64,000 bases of DNA from Craterostigma plantagineum (taxonomy: Eukaryota; Streptophyta; Magnoliopsida; Lamiales; Linderniaceae), in assembly GCA_027422505.1 (NCBI GenBank), contig JAPQWV010001408.1:26011-90010 (forward strand), read 5' to 3'. The translations under genes and the position numbers were made by a program. Position 1 is the stretch's first letter. Every line of letters begins with the position of its first letter. Of the stretch, positions 50,525 to 61,755 are shown in pieces. The notes beneath the pieces were generated by a model. It was not told the origin of the DNA and ran no database searches. It saw nothing but the letters and a program-made list of their open reading frames with translations.

Positions 50525-52642
50525 TCAAGAACTAATGTCCACGAGGATGCTGTCTAACCACTTCAGACCTTCTAATTCTATCCCACTTGCAATCCCACGA
50601 TCCACGAAGCACAACTGGGGAGAAAACATTAGGGAAGAAAAGAGAAGTACATTATGAATTCTGACTCATCGATCGGAAAATGTTGACGTTGTTTTACCTG
50701 GTACTGAGGCTTCTTCAGCGTGTGCACGCCTCTCTTAATTCGTTTCTGCCATCCGTCGTTGTCCCTGAGTGATGTCTCAAGAGCTTTCGTATTCTGAAAA
50801 CATAACATTTCACATAGTGAGGATGCCTTCAGCACAAGAGACACTTAGATTCTGAGATATTTTCAGGATATATACTGAGAGGAAATAAGGCAGAAGAAAT
50901 GCAACAGATTTTCTAACAAATATCTTACCACAGCTGGGTCGAAAATTAATAAATTGAACTGCTGAGTTCCTCCCTTTGAGCGCTTAGCTTGAATGCCGAC
51001 GATGGTCCTCGAATGCCCATCATGCTGGAAGTACAATGGCCTGCTCTGGTAAAGTTTATACACTGTTACAATTAACTGTTGATGCTATTTCAGATAAAAG
51101 AAGGCAATTTTTTCAAGCGTTTAAGCCATAACTCACGCTTTCTCGCTAAGAACGACTCTGCGATTCCCTGATTTAGGCACGTTGTCGCCAGAAAAATATC
51201 CCCAAACCCACTCAATGAGAACCTGATGACCCGTAATCTCATCACACGAGGAACTACAGCATTTATTATTTCTCGAGCTTCCATCATTTTCAGAACCGTG
51301 CAATTTCCCATAAGCTAGAAACGTATCCATTGGCCCATAAACCTTCCCACTCCCTTCATGTTTGCTATCTTTTCCAGTGATTAATGAACGAGGGGAAAAA
51401 TCAACTATCCTAGCACGTAGACCGAAAGACCTTAACAGCGCAGCACATTCCGTTGTTCCAATCCACGTTTTCTCTCCACAAATTTTACTTTTGAAATCAC
51501 GCGCTCCAGCAATATCAAATCCGTTTTCCCAAGCGAGCTCGAGCCACCTCTGAAGAGAACTGATATCAGGTACATATCCTGAACCACCATATAAGGCCTC
51601 TCTTGCTTCTTGCCTCTCCTCTATCAAGTGAGAGCTGAGCATTTGAATGTTACGCCACCCACATCCCCAACCAGCATCAAATGACTCACTTTGGTAATGA
51701 TCCACGTGTCCCGAGAGTATGCTTACGGAGTTATCTGAGTCTGATTCCAGGCATTTTCGCAGTAGATCCATCAAACGGACTTTTGTCTCAAGCCTTACCT
51801 CCTTTTGTGAGGGTATTATGGAAGAATAATTTTCAGTTCCATTGGGATTAGAAGAAGAAGAAGAAGAGCTGGTCTGAAGATCTCCAGAGGTATCCTGCCC
51901 ATTTACATAGGAGAAAACAGAACTTTGTCAGTATGAGAAATGTTGTGTTGTGTTCATCATCAGCCCAACAGTTGGTATCAATCAATCAATCAAGAAAAAA
52001 TCCCAAGTTTTTTTTCCTGTTGGCATTTTTCCATACTACAAGATCTGTTTAAGCGTGAAAAATGTTATACACATCAGAATAGTTCTACGAATTGCAAATT
52101 AACTTACTCGCTCTGAGTAACAAACATATAACGAAAAAGGCAGCCGCCATCTTGATGAACAACTTCTGATTACTGAAGTTGCTATAGTTATTTACCATAC
52201 ATATGACAAATCGTCCCTGTTCTAACAAACAAATTCTTGCAATTTAGGCGTGCGTAATTGCCCGAACTTACAGGAAAATTCATACATCTCAAATTCGAAA
52301 TTTTGAGCTGATAAATCCAAAACAAAGCGAGTCAGAAACAGAACACGTAGGCCAAACAGAACTTACAATAGCATAACCATCAGGCAGAGCTCGCGGCGGA
52401 GTAGGTGGAACAAGAGCAATTTGCTGTGCCAACATGAAATCGCCGGCGCAATCTTCTTCAGGAAAATGTTCTGTCACATGCCTGTCAATTGATTAAAAAA
52501 AAAACACCAACACTAATATTGAGCCACTCCATGAAAATCAATCGATTAGGGAGAAGAAATATTAAAAAAAAAAAAAAGCTTACATCTGCAGCTCGTCAGC
52601 GACGACACTCAGATCGCAAATAGGGCAAGTAGAAGGTTCCAT
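50525..52642 (-). CDS. Zinc-finger peptidase C78 protein (ZUFSP/ZUP1-like deubiquitinase), 6 exons
   Basis: Minus-strand exons 52642-52584, 52481-52367, 51894-51137, 51043 (or 51040)-50929, 50793-50698 and 50614-50525 give 410 or 409 residues. The N-terminus is a C2H2-type finger: MEPSTCPICDLSVVADELQM with the His pair in HVTEH. A Ser-rich linker follows, then the peptidase: catalytic Cys in DAGWGCGWRNIQM, His in HDGHSRTIVG and Asp in LIFDPAV. Finger plus C78 peptidase with GWGCG rather than the UFM1-peptidase form points to ZUFSP/ZUP1, which in other eukaryotes cuts K63-linked ubiquitin chains. Exon 4 has two AG acceptors three bases apart, adding or losing one Arg. Confidence 0.88.
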
Positions 52643-53136
52643 TCGGTGGATTTAGAAAAGCTGGGTAGCTGAAGCGCCAAGGGAGACGAAGTGCTATTTA
52701 AAAAGGCGGGTTTTTATGAATGATAATTAAATAATTAAGACATTTACTTATCCCCTTAAACTTAAAAACGTATATCACATTTATTTTATTATATAAGATA
52801 TTCGAATATTGCAAACTGCTTTAAAACCAAACGAATATATGAATGGATCAGAGCATTTGCCTCCTATGCAGAGGCATCAATCGAAAAACACAGTAACTGT
52901 CAAGCCATTGTCCGCCAACGGTCGTTAACTAACCATTGATGGAGTTTCTTTCAACTTTCTATATAAGCAGCATTCATTTCTCCCTCTCCATTTCATTCCA
53001 ACCAAAAAGAAGCAAGAAAAAAAAGTGTTACTTCTCGCCGCTCGAGCTTTCTTGCTTCTTCCTCGAAAAAAAAAAAGTCTTTCTCTGCTTTCCATCTTCG
53101 TTTGGATTTTCAGTATTTTCTTCGACAAAAATAATA
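52643..53136. other. Divergent promoter region (peptidase / MGGC protein)
   Basis: Spacer between divergent genes. TATATAAG lies at about 52960 ahead of the plus-strand gene, then a long A/T-rich leader. No coding feature. Confidence 0.5.
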
Positions 53137-53460
53137 ATGGGGGGCTGCGTCGGAAAATCCAAGGACTTCAACGCCGAGGAAGCTCCAATCGAAGCACCGA
53201 TCGCTCCCATCGCAGCTGAAAAAGTCGAGGCCGAAACCGTTGAGGTAATCATATCATTATCAAGATTTTCAATTTATATTATCTTACACTAAAAAAAAAA
53301 AAATTATGTTTCCCAGGAAAAGAAGGAGGAGCCATTGGTAGAGCAATCGCCCGAGGAAGCAACAGCAACAAAAATGGCCGAAGCTGAGACCAAGGAAGAG
53401 AAAGTCGAAGCCGTTGAAAAGGAGGAAGAAGCCAAGAAAGTTGCAGAAACTGCTGCATAG
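53137..53460 (+). CDS. Small acidic protein with N-terminal MGGC acylation motif, 2 exons
   Basis: Exons 53137-53244 and 53317-53460 give 83 residues. It opens MGGCVGKSKDF: Gly2 with Ser/Lys nearby fits N-myristoylation, and Cys4 fits palmitoylation, so attachment to the plasma membrane is likely. The rest is almost entirely Glu, Ala, Lys and Val with a repeated AE.K/VE pattern, probably an extended helix or disordered. There is no catalytic motif. It ends EEEAKKVAETAA. I do not recognise a characterised family. The reading frame, good splice sites, a TATA box and a long leader support a real gene. Confidence 0.75.
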
Positions 53461-53743
53461 AAACTTATTACAATGATGTGTTTAGGATCATTCTTTCTTT
53501 AGACTTCTGTTTGGTAGCCATTCTTTCTGCAAATTTTTTGGTACTATTTAATGGAATCTAATGTATGCCTTTCATCGAATAATCATGTAACAGAAAAAGC
53601 CTGGACCTTTTTTCCACGCTGCAAGAGGGGAAAACACATCGACAGTTACAGTCGAATACATAAAACAACTTCCTTTTTATCGAACCGAATTTCTCAAGAA
53701 TCATTCAAACACTATAACAACAACTCGTAAGTACGTATATGCA

Positions 53744-55390
53744 TCAGTGCATGCCAACCACCATTCCGTTTTCCTTGGATTTTCCTTCGACAACTTCATC
53801 ATCATCATCCTTCACAGCTCGTAATATCACGACGATCAACAAAGGAAAGCTTACGGTCATAAGCGCCCAATTCGCCACGAGCTCGTGCAAAAATGGCACT
53901 TTATGCGTGTCGATCTGCCAAGCAACTGCAGCGCCAGCGCTCTGCACTCCTTTGTAAAACCCAGCGTACCTAAAAATAAGCGACAAACTTACTACGAAAG
54001 ACTAATCCGAGCATGTCAGAAAAAAGACCGAAAGATATGGCAGTAAATCAAGTACCTGCTAAGAACCTCAGAATCATCAGCCAAAGCTCCTATAATCCAA
54101 TACACCATGCTCTGAAACATAGCATCAAGCAAGCCATAACTGAAGTACAGAACGAAAGGCCCAGCGAAATCATTACCATCCTTGAAATCAAGAACTCGAC
54201 TGGGCAAATCATTACGGCCATAGCCGAGCTGTTTGGCCAACCCACCGCCCCATATAGCAGTTCCAAGCACAGCCACGATACTAACGCCTAAAAGCCCACG
54301 AGCCCTTCTGCTCTTAAAGCTAAAGTCCATAACATACCCAATGAATATCGAGCCAATCATCTGTGCCCCCCAATAGAACACGTTATTCAAACCTCGGGTT
54401 CTTAAGTTGAACAGAATCCCATTAACGTTGTTAAACTGATAGCTGTAGAAGAAGTTGCTAGCCCAAGAAGCTGGCACCATCAACAGCATCTTCCAATTTA
54501 GGAACAGTTTCAGAACTTCGACGGCTTCAATCCTAACGCTGGAGTACATAACGTTAGTGCAATGAGAGCCATCGTTTCTTACTACACGACTAGGGTGTAA
54601 TATCGATAAGGATAGGACGGTCCCTGTTGTCATAAACACCATGAAACCTATGTAAGTGCCATCGTTCACAGAGACTGCTTTAGTTCTGTGGAAATTGGAT
54701 ACGAATGGGATCAATCCACCGATCACGCCTCCCATGTTGAAAATGCTCCAAAATATGGAAATGTATGTGCCTTTTCGATCGTGGGGTGGATAGGACGTCA
54801 TTATAGCGCCTTGTGCAACCCATAATAGCCCAGCGCCTATGCCCAGGACAGCGCCGGCCACAATTGCAAAGGCTTGGTGGTGGTAATGGTTGTAATAAAG
54901 AAAAGAACCTGCGTATGCATAAATGAGTGAAAGATTGCATTTTGAAACAGTCGCCTATCGATAATCAAACATTATACAAATTTCTCAAATTCGATGGATT
55001 AAACTGAAGCGAAACCCAGGTATGAGCAGTTCGCCCTATTTGGTTAGAGTCGCGCAATTCATTTTTCTTACCTGCGTACAAGACGTAAGTGGAGCATCCA
55101 CAGAGCAAAGTCAACTTGGGTCCGAGGATGTTATAGATCCCGCCTCCTAAGATGCCAAATACGGCGAACGTAGTGTACAAAGCTGTGTTTGCGTTGTTGG
55201 CCGCCGTGGGGTCCACCTGCCCGCCGCCGCCCATGCCGGAGAGGGCATTGAACATGCCGGGACAGCAGAAGCAGACGAAGCCTATGAGTATGACCTGCAC
55301 TAAAGGTGAATTGTAACGGAAATAAGAGGGCTTAGTGGAAAGATTAATTGACGAGCCATTTGCAGTCTCTTCGTCGACTTGCGAACCCAT
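53744..55390 (-). CDS. UNC93-like major facilitator superfamily protein, 3 exons
   Basis: Minus-strand exons 55390-55072, 54908-54056 and 53969-53744 give 465 residues. After MGSQVDEETANGSS come about eleven to twelve hydrophobic segments; landmarks are VQVILIGFVCFCCPGMFNAL, GGGQVDPTAANNANTALYTT, GAGLLWVAQGAIMTSYPPHD, WSIFNMGGVIGGLIPF and WGAQMIGSIFIGYVMDFSF. The R/KG..ISIFW and TAANNANT motifs are typical of plant UNC93-like proteins. The C-terminal tail is acidic. Animal UNC93 proteins regulate channels or traffic receptors; plant members have been linked to potassium balance and stress, but the substrate here is unknown. Transport is inferred only from the fold. Confidence 0.92.
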
Positions 55391-56594
55391 ATTTTGGTTC
55401 TTCGAAGAAGCAGGTAAAGAAAAATGGTAACTTTCTTGGTTGAATGAACTGGGTAGTTTTTTGTGACGGCTGTGTGAATCTGTGTGGGAGTGAACTCTAT
55501 TTAACGGGGAGCGTTTGAAAATAAAATTGGAAACTTTTGTTGGAAATCTGAAAAATAAGATAGAATTGTGACGAAGGTAGACATGCAATGTAATGACAAA
55601 TGGAAGCGATAGAGATATTTTTTGGCTTTAGTCCTAAAACGGTTTGCTGCCGTAAGAAGACAAACGTATTGGGAAGATTCCCTATCACAGCATTGACTTT
55701 CAACCATTTCGAGGGATTGATTGACTTCGATATTGCCTGCTGCGAAAAATCATATATTTCAAGGATAAAGGTGAAAATAGGATTATCGGAAAAGTAAAAA
55801 AAAAAAGTGAAAATAGAATTTCTCTTTTGGATATTTTTTAGGTTTAGCTAATTAGCTTTTATTTGAGTATGATATGTGAAATGTCCTCAATGGAAGGAAA
55901 ATTCTTCATTAACAATAAATGCACTTGTTCTTTTTCTTTCTTGATAGATGATTCGTCTCCTTCAAGTTAATCATACTACTGTTATATTAAAGATCCATGC
56001 TTCTGACCATGATAATGACCAAAGATATTAGGAGTTAATTAAGCTTTGACTATGTCGTCTCAGACCCACAAGGCAAGAACGATCTTGAAAATATGTCGGG
56101 TTTTGCTTGTCAAGAAGATAAGGCCGCCTCTAAAAACAAATCAAATGGATAATTAGTTGAGGTAATGAATCTTTTCGAAAAAACAATTACAGAACAAGCT
56201 AGCCGCCCAAGAATCCGATCAGCGTATTATTCTGCCTGGTGAATACTAATTACTATTCAATCAGTTCGTCCGTCAACTTCGTAATAGTATTCTATGGTAA
56301 TAGCCTTGAAACTCATCTCCTTCAACAGAGATCCACAATTTAAGTGAAATTGAGGACGGGTTGATTGCCATAGCTCGTTTATTCAACAGATCAATGGAGC
56401 AATTTGCACGTATTGAAACAAGATTCTGATTATAGGACTCAACCAAAGAAGACAGAGTATAAATATAAGGAAGTTGTACCAAAACAAAATAAAATAAAAA
56501 CAGCAGCAAATCCGTCAAGGAAACTGAGTACCGAGAAAACAGAGACTGAAAAAACACAGAAAACGGTGGTTCAACGATCATATAAGCCTAAAGC
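55391..56594. other. Intergenic between UNC93-like gene and RPL9
   Basis: About 1.2 kb holding the UNC93-like promoter and the RPL9 3' UTR. Small open frames show no domain and I do not support them. No repeats are obvious. Confidence 0.5.
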
Positions 56595-57696
56595 TTAGGA
56601 GGCTTCTTCCACAATGTTTCCCTTCTCACTGACGTAGATACCATCAAGGAACTTCCTTATGTCCTTGTTCTTCACATGACATTTCTGTCAAAAACAAAAA
56701 ACATAAACAAATTATTCATCACGCAAGGCCGATGGTGTAAACAACAATTCTAAGCTGAGAAAGAAAAGGGATGCAATTTATTACCTGGTTAATCAAGGCA
56801 GCTGATCTAGACACAAGCTCAATATCATTACCATCCAAAACCAGCTCGTCTTTAACCTTTTCGGATCGCACAACTGAAACCCCTTCAAGCATGTCCACTT
56901 TCCTCACCTGATATTGATAACAGAGGAAGAGATTACTTAGTGCTAATGTAAATTGCAAACGAGGATAGATATAAAGAGAACTCCGACCATACAGTAAAAC
57001 GGTGATTGATAGCCGTTTTTTATTTACTCTTACTAAAGATGGGATTTTTCTTTGTATTTTGTATTGCTTGGTGGTAATAGCCGGTGATTGACAGTGTTAG
57101 ACATAGTGGTTTTGTCTGTTTGGATATACGTGGTACTGCTCAAGTTGAGTTCAGAATCTCAGTTGAAAAGATAATAACATTTCACTCTCATTCTGAACTC
57201 GACTTGAGCAGTGGCAGTCAAAACCACTATATCCAACACGTCGATCGCCATCTATCACCCCAAAGCAATACTAAATACAAAGAAAAATCCCATCTTTAAT
57301 ATGAGTAAATCGAAAACATACCCTCTTCTCTCCCAAGAAGTTTCGGATCTCAATGGAGGTCCCATTGTTGCCAATCGAAGCGTTGATCGGAAAGTGAGCG
57401 TATACGAATCGCATCTTGTATCGGTATCCCTTGGTGACTCCGTTGATGAGATTAGCCACGTGGCTCAAAGCCGTACGAATAGCAGCCGTCGTCTTCCTCT
57501 TACCGAACCAGGCGTCGACCTTGAGCTTCTTCTTCCCCGTGGCCTCGTCCTTGATGAGCTGGAAATCGAGGCTCAGATGCTTGAAGTCGCGAGTGAGCTT
57601 GCCACGTGGACCCTCGACTTCGATCACCTTAGCCTTGACCTTCACGGTGACCTCATCAGGGATATCCATCGTGTCTGAAGATAGAATGGTCTTCAT
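56595..57696 (-). CDS. RPL9: 60S ribosomal protein L9 (uL6), 3 exons
   Basis: uL6 is a large-subunit protein near the GTPase centre of the cytosolic ribosome. Minus-strand exons 57696-57322, 56907-56785 and 56684-56595 give 195 residues, in frame. It starts [20 protein letters not shown] and includes [58 protein letters not shown] and [20 protein letters not shown]; it ends [20 protein letters not shown] then EEAS. All eukaryotic L9 landmarks are present. Intron 1 contains a long foldback. No frame problem was found. Confidence 0.97.
57022..57310. repeat. Long inverted repeat (foldback) inside RPL9 intron 1
   Basis: Left arm 57022-57157 and right arm 57190-57310 are complementary over most of their length, with a 32-base loop. 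The inner 23 bases (57135-57157 and 57190-57212) match except for one position. The outer ends ATTTACTC and GAGTAAAT also match. Middle blocks such as AAAGATGGGATTTTTCTTTG pair perfectly. The right arm ends 11 bases from the intron donor. It could be a MITE, or a young hairpin RNA precursor of inverted-duplication origin. No target duplication is clear. Confidence 0.9.
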
Positions 57697-57845
57697 TTTG
57701 GATCGATGTGCTGCTTCGTTTTTTCGATCACTGGGTGAAGTGTGTGCCTCGCTGCGAGACAGACTAACGAAACGATACACAAGGGCAAATGCATTATATA
57801 GTAGCAAGGAAAAGCCCAAGGAAAAGCCCTAGGATTGACTATTAT

Positions 57846-57884
57846 TGGGCTGCAAAGCAAAATTTATTATTGGGTCGCTGGGCT
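57846..57884 (-). promoter_or_regulatory. Site II elements upstream of RPL9
   Basis: TGGGCT occurs at 57846-57851 and at 57879-57884, about 150-190 bases upstream of the RPL9 ATG. Paired TGGGCY elements are the usual signature of plant ribosomal protein promoters. Confidence 0.65.
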
Positions 57885-58276
57885 CAAAGTTTGTCCCTGT
57901 TAATACGAATTTTATTTAAAATTAGTGGATAATGATAACAAGTAAAAAAGTAAGGGATTTTACATAAATACACATTAATATAAAAATTAGCAAGTCCGTA
58001 CCAGTATTTTTTTTATATGCAGATACATGTCACAATAAATTTTTTGCACATTGGTACCTGCTCGTATCACACTTAGGACGAAGACGAAGGAAGACGTTGA
58101 TCATGACATGCGTGGCTAAATCCAAGGTCCGTGTTATGCCCATGAGTTTCGCTTTTTGTTTTCGTTCTTCTTTATGGAAAATTCTGTTTTTAACTTTGGA
58201 TTTCATTTCATTCATCCAAATGGACACAAAATTACAATAGAGCAACAATAAAAAAAAATACAGCAAATTTGACCAT
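57885..58276. other. AT-rich spacer upstream of RPL9
   Basis: No gene is visible. It separates the RPL9 promoter from a GC-rich segment. Confidence 0.45.
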
Positions 58277-58960
58277 TTATATTGCGTAAAGACAAGACCG
58301 GTGATAGCACAAATGTCCGTTCACAAACCAAAAAAGAAAAAAGAAACCCTGAGGGGACACTCCCACTAGGGGAGGAAATACACTCCCACGAGGGGAGGAG
58401 ACTCCCGTGAGGAGAGAAAAACTCTTACAAAGGGGAGAAAACTCCAAAAAGAAGAAAACTCCCCTGAGGAGAAAACGCCACGACCCAAAAGGGCCGAGCG
58501 GAAGATAGGGTGGCCGGCGGACGTACAGGAGGTAGAGACGGTTGCAGACCGTGGGTCGCCCCAACAGGACCTGAGGTGAGGCGGTGGGCCGGTAGATCGA
58601 GGCGCAGAGGAGGCGTGGCGAGGAGGTGGGTGGTCTAGCACCCCACCCTGAGCCGTAGACGGTGGTGGCGGTGGAGGTGAAGGAGGGCGCGACCGGCGGA
58701 AGCTGACGTGACTGGCAGAGATTGACCGAGCAAAGGTGGAGCTTGTCACGCCTTAATGAAAGAAAAACGAGAAAAGAGAAAGAAAAACTGAAAAATGAAG
58801 AGAAGGAAAACAAAGATCTCCCCCACCTCCATTAATGCAGGATGTGGGAGAAAATCTTTTTTTTGTGGCGGCTTGCGGGAGAGATTTCGAGAAACCCTAG
58901 AGAGAGGAAGTTGCATCAGTCTCTCACTTATATATCTTGGACTTTTATGGAAAATTCTTG
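58277..58960 (-). other. Unclassified GC-rich segment with promoter-like end and short repeats
   Basis: Composition here differs from the surroundings: 58480-58735 is strongly GC-rich. On the minus strand a TATA-like GATATATAAG (about 58937-58928) is followed by leader-like CTCTCTAGGGTTTCTC. Open frames of 178 and 127 codons run through the GC-rich part in different frames. Their proteins are Pro/Arg/Ser-rich with no domain, so neither is convincing. At 58346-58470 a 20-25 base motif, ACTCCC.GAGGGGAG, repeats imperfectly. It may be part of a mobile element or a captured gene end. Confidence 0.4.
58346..58470. repeat. Imperfect tandem repeats with ACTCCC..GAGGGGAG core
   Basis: At least five related units follow each other: ACTCCCACTAGGGGAGGAAA, ACTCCCACGAGGGGAGGAG, ACTCCCGTGAGGAGAGAAA, ACTCTTACAAAGGGGAGAAA and later ACTCCCCTGAGGAGAAAA. 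Each unit is partly self-complementary (CTCCC and GGGAG). Confidence 0.75.
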
Positions 58961-60496
58961 ATATGTAATAATTGCTAGTTTTCAAGATCCCCAAAAGAAG
59001 TTGGAAAATTTAATGCTTCAATCATATTAAGATTGGTGCTTTTAGAAACAGGTAGAAATACATTCAAAATTAGTTGGATGGTTGATTAGTTGTTTATTCA
59101 GTAGCATGTTGTCGTGTAATATCAGAATTTTTTATTGTAAGATGGCTTTGAAGGTGGGCGTGCAAAAATTATCCACATTCTCATCCATATTAGTGAGTAA
59201 TACTTGAAAAAATTTTGAAATGATTACTAAACTAAAGGCCGAAGGAAAAGGCAAATCGTGTGAGATTTGGATTGACATTGATTCGATCTTCAACCGATAT
59301 CAAAATGCCATCGAGCTCGAAATCAAGTACAAGAAAAACTCATAGTTTCTAACCCTAACTGTTGAAGAAATTTTAGGGATCTAATTGCACGAGAATCTAA
59401 TTCCTTTGCATGCTTATGCAATCGGATATTTAGTACATGCGCAATCAGATCAGTGAACTTCTTCGATACATAATTGGTATAGCATTATGACATTCCGTGC
59501 TTAATTCCATAGCTCGTTGGCATTTCGGTATTGACTGAAAACCAATCAAAATTAAGAAATGAAAAATTACCGGAAGAAGAAGGGTGCAAAAGTCACGGAT
59601 AGAAAATGACCATCCCATTTACAGTAGAGACCAACTCGTTCATTGAATTGCCAAAGAAAAGACATATATTTCATATTTCCGGCTTTTAAATTCATGACAA
59701 GAGCGAATGGACGAAGGTATGGTAGGTAGACAATCTAACATGAATATGCCAATATTTCTTGAATCCACAATATCCCATGAATCATTTTCTGCAATGAATT
59801 AATTCTGTACATATGAAGAAGCCAAAGCAATTGATGTTTGTTTTGCCTTACTGCATAGTATGCTAATTTATAGATCTGAGCGTTCATGTGAAGGTGAAGA
59901 AACAAATTACAATTTTCACGTGAAAAAACTGCTACAGCAGCACAAGTGCTCATCAATGCCACATGAACTCAACCCCTTCACACAATACAGCTCAAAACTC
60001 GGTTGAACCTTCGAAAGTTAGAAAAATAAAAATTTATGTATACACATAGATATTGTGTGCTTCAGAAAATTATTTAGATAATTACGGGCATTTGATAAGC
60101 AATTAACTTATTTATTTTTTTATGGATCGTAATCAAGTCTCGTGGAAGGGATTGATGGAGTTTACGTACTATTGAATGGTCATAACCTAATCTATAAGTA
60201 CGCCTCTAATTCCATCCTGATTATACATCATGAAAAATAGTAACATAACAGTCCAAAAAAAAAAAACCAATTATAATACTATATGATTTATAGCATATCT
60301 CATCTTCAACATTCCTTTCATATATAATATATCAATAACGCAAAAAGATCCATACAACTCAAGGCATTCCAACATCAAACATAGAAGAGAGATCTCAAGT
60401 ACAAAGTCGGTCATAGAAAACATCAAAAACAAGCAAATATTGAAGTTTTTTTTCGCTGCAAAGCTTATTGATCGATCTATCAATTCGACAAAAGTC
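58961..60496. other. Intergenic DNA downstream of biotin carboxylase
   Basis: 1.5 kb of AT-rich sequence with short chance ORFs only. No repeats, RNA genes or domains were recognised. Confidence 0.5.
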
Positions 60497-61153
60497 TTAC
60501 GCGGAGGCGTTAATCAGCTGCTTCGGAGATTCAGCTGAAGCAGGCCGCAATTTAAAAAAGGAAAAAAAGAAAGAGAAATGAGTTCTTATGACAGCAGATA
60601 ATATAGAAGACTTTCTTAATACATACTTGTACCTTCTAGAAAGAGTTCGAATAGAAGAATGTTCTTACAGCGGCGAGTTCGTCTTCATGTTTGGTATAAA
60701 CGCGGTGTCAGCCTTCCCATTCTTCTGCGGCCAAATTAGAATTAGAAAACAAAAAGCATTTTTTTTATAAATTTCTGAAGATGCATATTACATGATTGAG
60801 TCATTACAGTTAGGTTGTGATATCTGTACCTCAACATCGAGGATAAGCTTATGGTAGTCTATCGTAGTTGGAACACCTAACCATGGTTTAAGTTGCAGCA
60901 ACGGAGCAGTTAGTGATCGATCAGTGAAAATTATCTCAGAAGATTCGTCGTAAAATGAAGAGCAATAGTTTACCTGTGATTATGGTGTCATCAAGAGCCC
61001 TCTTCATGCGTTGGATTGCCCTTTCTCTTGTTGGAGCCCATCCGATAAGCTGAAAAAAAAGTATATTAATCGAAATACCTCACACACGTGATCAATCAAA
61101 TCAGATTAACATGAAACAATTTAGCTTCCTAAACCTTTCCAAGAAGCGAATCG
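60497..61153 (-). pseudogene. CAC2: 3' exons of plastid acetyl-CoA carboxylase biotin carboxylase, interrupted by an LTR element
   Basis: Minus-strand pieces: 61153-61135 (DSLLGK), 61049-60974 (LIGWAPTRERAIQRMKRALD and DTIITG), 60876-60830 (VPTTIDYHKLILDVE), 60724-60669 (KNGKADTAFIP...) and 60534-60497 (ESPKQLINASA, stop). This is the C-terminal end of the biotin carboxylase subunit of the heteromeric plastid ACCase, which carboxylates biotin for fatty acid synthesis. The exon carrying DSLLGK stops abruptly at an LTR boundary, so the gene appears split by the insertion; the upstream exons should lie beyond the element, outside the window. Two further one-base gaps (near 60690 and 60668) are needed for KHEDELAA and the last exon phase. 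Whether a second intact copy exists is unknown. Confidence 0.8.
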
Positions 61154-61640
61154 TGTTGTTTTAGAATTTGTATATTTTGCCTGTATATGTGAGGATCTCT
61201 CTTTTTTTTATATATATTCGCTCAAGGAGGAGAAGTGCTTAGCAAAATAATTATGCTAGCCTGTATATTACACGTACACTGCAGTTTTTTCTTTCTATTC
61301 ACTCACACTCGTTTTACGTACCCACACAAAATCTTTTTCTCTTACATGCACACTCACACACATGGCATGGCAGGCTTTTTCTTCTTTTCCTCCACACGCC
61401 CACTCACTCACACTTTTTACAACATGCAAACACACCTATATATATATATATATATAATAGGTTAGGTAGTAGATGGATAGATAAGATCAAACATATCTTG
61501 TACTTTGACTGCATCATATCACGTTGTTGAATTTTGGGAGGGCTGCGCCATTCTTTTCCATCGGTATTCTTCTCTTGTGTGATGCATGCTTTTTCTTCTT
61601 CCCATTCTTTTTCTTTCTTGGCTGCTACTCTCTTCCTTAT

Positions 61641-61686
<46 letters not shown>

Positions 61687-61722
61687 ATATTTTTTTATCA
61701 TGCTTTGAGATTATATCCAACA
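61154..61722 (-). repeat. LTR, complete copy (3' in element orientation)
   Basis: The first 143 bases align with 63858-64000. It contains two (TA)n runs, at about 61436-61457 and 61640-61684. The second may alter LTR length between copies. Confidence 0.9.
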
Positions 61723-61755
61723 ATTCCCCCCTTAATCTCAAAGCATTTCTGTCTT

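Noticed and set aside
58277..58813. Open frames of 178 and 127 codons on the minus strand
   Set aside because: They overlap in different frames within a GC-rich repeat-bearing segment; the proteins are Pro/Arg/Ser-rich with no domain. GC-rich DNA has few stops by chance.
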